Positions 59,311-64,000 of a stretch of DNA of 64,000 nt are shown in pieces. This stretch comes from Usnea hakonensis. Taxonomy: Eukaryota > Ascomycota > Lecanoromycetes > Lecanorales > Parmeliaceae. The stretch is from the NCBI GenBank assembly GCA_013423325.1, contig BLJB01000158.1, forward strand, positions 2,002 to 66,001, written 5' to 3'. Numbering within the stretch: position 1 is the first letter of the stretch; each line of letters opens with the position of its first letter. A program made the position numbers and the translations under genes. Under the pieces are notes generated by a model that did not search any database, was not told where the DNA came from, and saw nothing but the letters and a program-made list of their open reading frames with translations.

Positions 59311-60085
59311 AGGAGTTTATGCGTTGGGTCAGAAACACAAATACGAGTATCATTCTCCCCAATATTATTGGGTAATAACGAACATTTCCGTCTGCCTGAT
59401 GCACTGAGCTCGAACACTCGCAGGATACCACATGACCTAAGTCTCCGAGACATCCATTCCTTGAACAAAGAAGCTAAAAGGTCTGTAAACTATTTGCGGT
59501 AGTTGAGGCGACCATTTTTCGCTCGAGTCACTTTAGTGTGGTGAATTTGGCATGTCATACCATTCAGCCAGCAGGGCTCATATGAAAAGAAAATGTGCTA
59601 CTTTTTTCGAAACTGTTCTTGGTACTAGGCAAAGTCAACCATTTGACAGGTGAATAATGTTTGCACGTATTGATATCTGAATCGACGGTGCTGTCTTACC
59701 ATGTAGCGATTCTCAGCCATGTGATAGCACCCTACCTTGTTGAAAAGCCTTGGTTCGGTGCACCTCTTCCTTGGTCGATAAAGTCAAGCATTTTCCGTTC
59801 ACTCATACTATTGGTCATTGCAATTATTCCCTTCACTTGCCGCAATTCTTTAGCATTTCATCTCCGTGCAAAGTGTTACCGCGAGAGAGAGGGAAAAATT
59901 TGGTCTTCTTGCGGTGTTAAGCCAGGCCCGATATGGTTGGAGCTCAAGCCCCATATCTTCTCCAGCGCCGGAGGCTGCTTGTTATGGGACGGCCCTGAAA
60001 GCAATCTCCAATCGCGAGCTTGGAGGTCAGTTATAACTCAAAGTCCAGAAGTTTCTTTGAGGGTTCGAACGCTCCATGAAGCCTC
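59311..60085. other. convergent spacer (aspartic protease / PRP38)
   Basis: This gap of 775 bases separates two 3' ends. A 153-codon plus-strand frame (59661-60122) runs into the PRP38 3' end and has no similarity. No repeats were seen. Confidence 0.45.
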
Positions 60086-60802
60086 TCAACCATCACTGTC
60101 GATGTGCTCCACCCCATTTTGATTCCACTCCGGCGTAGACTGAGACCCTTCTTCAGCCTCATTAAGTTGCGCTTCTATTTCTACCACCTCATCCTCTTCA
60201 TCGTCCAACCCATCCAACTCATCCCCCAAAGGACTCTCCCTGACCTCCAGTACCCCCAAATCCTCCAGCACCGTCCTTTGCGGCAGCTTTCTTAGACTAG
60301 TTCCACAAACTCTATCCTTGGTCAAGAGATCGTCAACGAATTGATCGATGTATGAGAGCGCATATCCACCATCCCTCGTCCTCCTCCGCAACTTTCTCCA
60401 ATCCCCAAGCAGCGGCTCTAATACCCCATACACCTCCTTGGCGTCGAACGTCAACCGTATGTAAAATGCAGCTAGCGCAGTCAAGTACTTGAACTCCTTC
60501 TGCCTTAGATATTCAAGCATTATGTCCCTCTCCGGCATCAGCTGCAGTAACTTCATAGCGAGGCAGAGGAAGGGTGTCGGTTTCTGCTGGCCGTACGTGC
60601 CGCCAATGAAGGTAAGATTTGCGGCGCGATCGCAAAGAGTGGCCTCGTTAACGGCGAAGCACTGCTCTTTCCAGAAATAGGACTCGATGATGCGGTCACG
60701 GACGGGCTTCTCAAGGAGATGGACGGGGTTCTGGTCGTGTATTGTGGCGCCGATGTAGCCGCGAGAATCGAAAAGTCTTTTAGCATCTGCTTGATGAGAC
60801 AT
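60086..60802 (-). CDS. PRP38: pre-mRNA splicing factor Prp38
   Basis: U4/U6.U5 tri-snRNP protein needed to activate the assembled spliceosome. Single exon, 238 residues. The PRP38 domain spans about residues 15-185: GYIGATIHDQNPVHLLEKPVRDRIIESYFWKEQ in the N-terminal part, then FIGGTYGQQKPTPFLCL, EFKYLTALAAFYIRLT, and PLLGDWRKLR ... GYALSYIDQFVDDLL. It ends in an acidic tail (LDGLDDEEDEVVEIE), the usual fungal form without the long Arg/Ser tail of animal homologues. The start MSHQADAKRLFDSRG agrees with relatives. It shares a divergent promoter region with the F-box gene. Confidence 0.95.
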   Translation of the reverse strand: MSHQADAKRLFDSRGYIGATIHDQNPVHLLEKPVRDRIIESYFWKEQCFAVNEATLCDRAANLTFIGGTYGQQKPTPFLCLAMKLLQLMPERDIMLEYLRQKEFKYLTALAAFYIRLTFDAKEVYGVLEPLLGDWRKLRRRTRDGGYALSYIDQFVDDLLTKDRVCGTSLRKLPQRTVLEDLGVLEVRESPLGDELDGLDDEEDEVVEIEAQLNEAEEGSQSTPEWNQNGVEHIDSDG

Positions 60803-61470
60803 TTTAAGCTGGATGGTGACTACTACTATGGTATTTGCCCGAAATTAATCACATATCGTAGTGATGATAGACTAGCACTTTCTGAGGTGAGCGCGCGCAA
60901 CATTTGAAAAGGCGTCTGACGTTTAGAACGGGCCGATAGATGAAGTCCTGCCACAAAGCCCTAACCCTATATTCGGAAGACGGCCCCAGTTTTGGATGTA
61001 ATGCATTATCCGAAGAGTCTTGGCATGTTGCAGGACTTTTGGTGCAGACCTCCGTACCTTAGCCTGTGGCTGAATACTTTACATTACATTTGCACTCCGT
61101 ACTCTCCCTGTCTATCAACTGGTCGAACGGGTTCAAAATCCCTCATATCTAAGGATGCAAATGGACAGCTCTGCTTAATCATTTACCTTGTTCTTAGTAA
61201 TGACAGAAAAGGAGAATTATGTTGTACTAATGCATGATGCTCTTGAACATTCTGTGTCATGTCACCAACAAGCTTCGTGTTCCAAATATCTGCAAGACTC
61301 AAATAAAATCATTTCTCAACACGAGTCATCTTTCTCTTCACCATCCTCCCGTCATCTACCCTTCTAGCTTCTTCCACTGTGCACTGCGCGAGCTAACGGA
61401 AGCCACATCACTGAAAGTACCTAAGGTAGTTCACAAAGACACCAACAATACTTATTGAAAGCTAGCCACG
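60803..61470. promoter_or_regulatory. divergent promoter region (PRP38 / F-box gene) with telomere-like box
   Basis: This gap of 668 bases contains CCCTAACCCT at 60959-60968, 1.6 copies of the common telomere repeat, about 160 bp upstream of the PRP38 start, and GCACTCCGTAC at 61092-61102, a near copy of the TACGGAGTA motif found elsewhere in the window. Confidence 0.5.
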
Positions 61471-62844
61471 ATGGAGAAACGCAGAATCGAAGAACTTCCA
61501 ACCGAGATACTCACACAGGTGCTCTCCAACCATCGTGGCCAGAGCCACCTCGCACAAATCGCCCTAGTTTCGAAGCGTTTCAAAGAAGTTGTCGAGCCGC
61601 TCCTCTACCGCCACATCAGTCTCAGCATCCGCTACTCAGCGAAAGATTTCTCTAACACGAGACTAGTCAATAAGTACTCATACACCACGATCCCTAGCTT
61701 CGTACGTTACGATCGACTTATCAACACTTTTTCATTGCATCCAAATATATGTCAACATGTTCGTACGCTTTCTCTGAGAGTACACCGCCGACTCTGGTAC
61801 ATGCTTTTCGCTGCAGACTTCAGGCTTCTCAAGATGTTGCCGGGACTACGAATGTTATCACTCAACCCTCCCCCCTGCGATTCCAGTCTTCCACACAGCA
61901 TTAGGTCATTGCGGTCTCTTCGACTCGACTTCAATCATGTAACCGACCACTACGATGAAACAGGCGAATGGGTGTCTACAGGGGTCCCATTACAAATATT
62001 AGCCCGATGTCTACGCTTACCGGAGCTTCGCAAGGTTCAACTCGAGAGAGTCCTATACACTGAAAAGTTTGACGGAAAATCTCACTTTCTCCGCGATACT
62101 TCATCTATCAGAGATCTTCGACTTTTGAGTTCTTACGAGCAAAAGAGCGACCGGGTCTTAGCAACATTGCTTCGTTCGATCAAGTGTTTGCAACTTTTTG
62201 TGTTCGAAACCTGGTCGGAGTCGCCACGGATGGCCAGGCCTGACACGAGTGCTGGTGTCTTTGAGTCCTCTCTATCAGGACATCGGAGAACAATCGAGGA
62301 ATTTGCCGTTGCCACTAGCGATGGAGCTGGTAGGATAGGCTGGGGGTTAGGCTCATTCACACAATGGAGCAGCCTCAAGCGCTTAGCTGTACCAGGCTAC
62401 ATGTTACGGGGAGATCTCTCTAGTCCATGCAGATTGCACGAAAAACTACCGTCTTTATTGGAAGAATTGCAACTTGAGTTTCCCACAGGACACAATAGTC
62501 TGAACCCTCTACGTATGTTTCCCCGCATTGCACCAACTTCTTTATTTCTCGGTCCTCATGAGAGCATGGTGGATGCAATTGGAACTGTGAGAATTGTAGA
62601 TATGCTACGGTTGGCGGAGGTCAAGAATCTATACGTTCCCCGACTGAATCACGTTGTCTGGTGGTATCAGAGGCCCACAACCGTCCCAGCAGATCATCTG
62701 GGAGATCTTGCAGATATGGATCTATGTGGTCTAACAGAAACCTCTGTGGCGTTCGCAGAGGTCGGGATTAAATTCGAATTGGTAATCCAGCCATTCTTCA
62801 AGGATACCCCTTTTGGCGAGCGGTTATTCGTGTGGCAAGACTGA
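61471..62844 (+). CDS. F-box protein with degenerate leucine-rich region
   Basis: Likely substrate adaptor of an SCF ubiquitin ligase; the target is unknown. Single exon, 457 residues. The F-box is at about residues 5-50: IEELPTEILTQVLSN, LAQIALVSKRFKEVVEPLLYRHISL. The rest has irregular Leu-rich segments (LRMLSLNPPP, SLRSLRLDF, LRKVQLERV, LKRLAVPGY, LLEELQLEF), as in the large and variable F-box families of filamentous ascomycetes. No membrane or signal sequence. The start ATG is immediately upstream of the F-box. Confidence 0.82.
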   Translation: MEKRRIEELPTEILTQVLSNHRGQSHLAQIALVSKRFKEVVEPLLYRHISLSIRYSAKDFSNTRLVNKYSYTTIPSFVRYDRLINTFSLHPNICQHVRTLSLRVHRRLWYMLFAADFRLLKMLPGLRMLSLNPPPCDSSLPHSIRSLRSLRLDFNHVTDHYDETGEWVSTGVPLQILARCLRLPELRKVQLERVLYTEKFDGKSHFLRDTSSIRDLRLLSSYEQKSDRVLATLLRSIKCLQLFVFETWSESPRMARPDTSAGVFESSLSGHRRTIEEFAVATSDGAGRIGWGLGSFTQWSSLKRLAVPGYMLRGDLSSPCRLHEKLPSLLEELQLEFPTGHNSLNPLRMFPRIAPTSLFLGPHESMVDAIGTVRIVDMLRLAEVKNLYVPRLNHVVWWYQRPTTVPADHLGDLADMDLCGLTETSVAFAEVGIKFELVIQPFFKDTPFGERLFVWQD

Positions 62845-63263
62845 GCTATGCATGGAGACAAATCTTCAGTCAAGTTCTGGGCTTGACATGGAGGTGTACA
62901 TTGACACGGATGTTTGGCTGAAGGTCTGTCACAGCAGCCAAGGTTGGGCACGAGGCTCGAGACCTGAGATTGCGTCAGCTGCACCATATCATCACCAGCA
63001 GATTTTCCATCCCTGTGTGTAACACATAGCACCTTTGTTGAAATCAGATAAGCAAGTGCGTAAATTATTTCAAGGAAGCAGCGTCTCAATCAAGCTCTCG
63101 GCTCATTGGCGCTCTTCCGAATAAAACGCGCAAAGATATCATCGCGTTATTGACGCAGTCTGGTATTTGCGAGCCACTCGAGTAAGGAAACAAGCGCTGC
63201 GTACGACGACAACCTTGTAAAGATGCTTTCAAGCTCCACTCAAGATACGGACCTTTACCAAGC
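62845..63263. promoter_or_regulatory. spacer upstream of the secreted-protein gene
   Basis: This gap of 419 bases separates two plus-strand genes. No box or repeat stands out. Confidence 0.4.
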
Positions 63264-63895
63264 ATGTTGGTTCACAAGATAGTCAGGCTCGCGTTCCAAT
63301 TCCAGGTTTTCTTCTCAGTCGCGTCCACAGCATCACTTCCTACCCTTGCTCTTCCTCCGGCGTCAAGAAGCAGCTTATCGGCGCAGTTCAATTCTACGCT
63401 ACTTGTCAATCTAACGCTCGTCAACTCACCACCAAAGTCTGTGTCTCTCCTCTCTCTCTCTGTTTTGCTGATACCTCAAAAACTCACTACAACATTAGCA
63501 CTCTACCCGAAGACCCCGCCTTTTACCGATTGAATGATTCAAACCTTGTCATCAAGTTCTCCAATTACGGTGCTTCCATTGACGCCCGATCCACCTACGG
63601 TGCTCTCCAATCCGCAGTTGAGGATGTGATGATGCACATTCTTCCCGATCCTCAAAAGGGGGATATAGTCATGACGCCACGGTCTGGCGGATACTTTTAT
63701 AGCTCTGGTAATGTGAGGTTGAGTCTAATGACACAGCCTGGTATGACGTGGGGCATGTGGGGCGAAACGCTGGGGGGATTGAGACAATTTGCGGAGTACT
63801 GGGAGTTTGTGGAGCTGCGGTTTGATACCATTGATGATGGAGGAGTGACGAGGGGAAGTGGGCAGCTCTTGGAGCTTCAGAGATTCATTTTTTGA
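63264..63895 (+). CDS. small secreted protein of unknown function
   Basis: Predicted exons 63264-63436 and 63499-63895 (intron 62 bp, GTCTGT..TAG, branch-like GCTGAT) give 189 residues. The N-terminus has a basic start and a hydrophobic core (VRLAFQFQVFFSVASTASLP), a probable signal peptide. The second exon reads TLPEDPAFYRLNDSNLVIKFSNYG, then ALQSAVEDVMMHI, GGYFYSSGNVRLSL, MTWGMWGETLGGLRQFAEYWEF and ends GSGQLLELQRFIF. The order of a YR...L.I.F strand, an A...V..DV helix, a LTWG-type helix start and a final short strand recalls a widespread family of small secreted or hypothetical proteins in filamentous ascomycetes; I know no function for it. Two N-glycosylation sites (NST, NLT) lie near the start of the mature protein. 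The donor is non-consensus, so the exact junction is less certain than the frames. Confidence 0.55.
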
Positions 63896-64000
63896 TTGTT
63901 TGGATCAGAGATGTGGTTGATGCTGAGCTTTGTTAAGATTATGGTCTCGGTGAGCAAAATTGGGGGGTGGTCCCGTCGACAGTCAATAGCCATTTCACCT

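Noticed and set aside
59661..60122. 153-codon plus-strand frame
   Set aside because: Overlaps the 3' end of PRP38 on the opposite strand, and no domain or splice context supports it.
1..64000. tRNA, rRNA, CRISPR, transposase or secondary-metabolite backbone genes
   Set aside because: Looked for B-box-like words, repeat-spacer patterns and PKS/NRPS/transposase motifs; none found.

Overview
The window is a gene-dense stretch of a filamentous ascomycete (Pezizomycotina) nuclear genome. The reasons are: many short introns (mostly 45-65 bp) with GT..AG ends and CTAAC/CTGAC-type branch sites; intergenic gaps of a few hundred bases to 4 kb; and fungal gene families such as alpha-1,3-glucan synthase, a DUF3292 protein, a Rho1 GEF with DEP-DH-PH-CNH layout, a proteinase-K-type vacuolar protease and a PRP38/ISY1 splicing set. 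The class or genus cannot be settled from the sequence alone. I rebuilt exon structures by reading through frame changes and checking that phase and family similarity resume on the other side: 39 introns in 21 main gene models, 38 of them GT-AG and one GC-AG.

Layout. 1-254: a near-perfect hairpin repeat (94-bp arms) at the window edge. 518-1638 (+): pyrroline-5-carboxylate reductase. 2074-4012 (-): a 12-helix MFS transporter with seven exons. 5270-8275 (+): glucosidase II alpha subunit (GH31). 8.3-11 kb: poor in genes, with an isochorismatase-like remnant on the minus strand. 11022-11771 (+): a short-chain dehydrogenase. 12207-17578 (-): Rho1 GEF (Rom2 type). 18491-20083 (-): vacuolar subtilase. 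20641-28822 (+): BEACH-WD40 protein Bph1, seven exons. 29224-31511 (+): DUF3292 membrane protein. 32192-40336 (-): alpha-1,3-glucan synthase, eight exons. 40.3-44.5 kb: long non-coding interval.

Right part. 44553-46279 (+): Rvs167-type BAR-SH3 protein. 46498-48498 (+): Vms1 peptidyl-tRNA hydrolase of ribosome quality control. 49137-50332 (-): a Golgi-type glycosyltransferase with a GC-AG intron. 51370-52118 (+): an unrecognised nuclear-looking protein. 52478-54442 (-): Vps17 sorting nexin. 54741-55599 (-): Isy1 splicing factor, whose first coding exon is only the ATG. 55.6-57.9 kb: no convincing gene, only decayed reading frames. 57869-59310 (+): pepsin-type aspartic protease. 60086-60802 (-): Prp38. 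61471-62844 (+): F-box protein. 63264-63895 (+): a small secreted protein of unknown function.

How the genes relate. This is mostly housekeeping DNA and not a biosynthetic cluster. Themes do recur. Cell wall and secretory glycan work is represented by glucosidase II, alpha-glucan synthase, the Rho1 GEF that in yeast feeds wall synthesis, and the glycosyltransferase. Endosome and vacuole traffic is represented by Bph1, Vps17, Rvs167 and the vacuolar protease. Splicing is represented by Isy1 and Prp38. I saw no CRISPR, no complete transposon, no tRNA or rRNA, and no clear new multi-gene system. The least explained parts are the edge hairpin, the 51.4-52.1 kb protein, the 63.3-63.9 kb secreted protein, and the relics at 9.8-10.3 and 55.7-57.8 kb.
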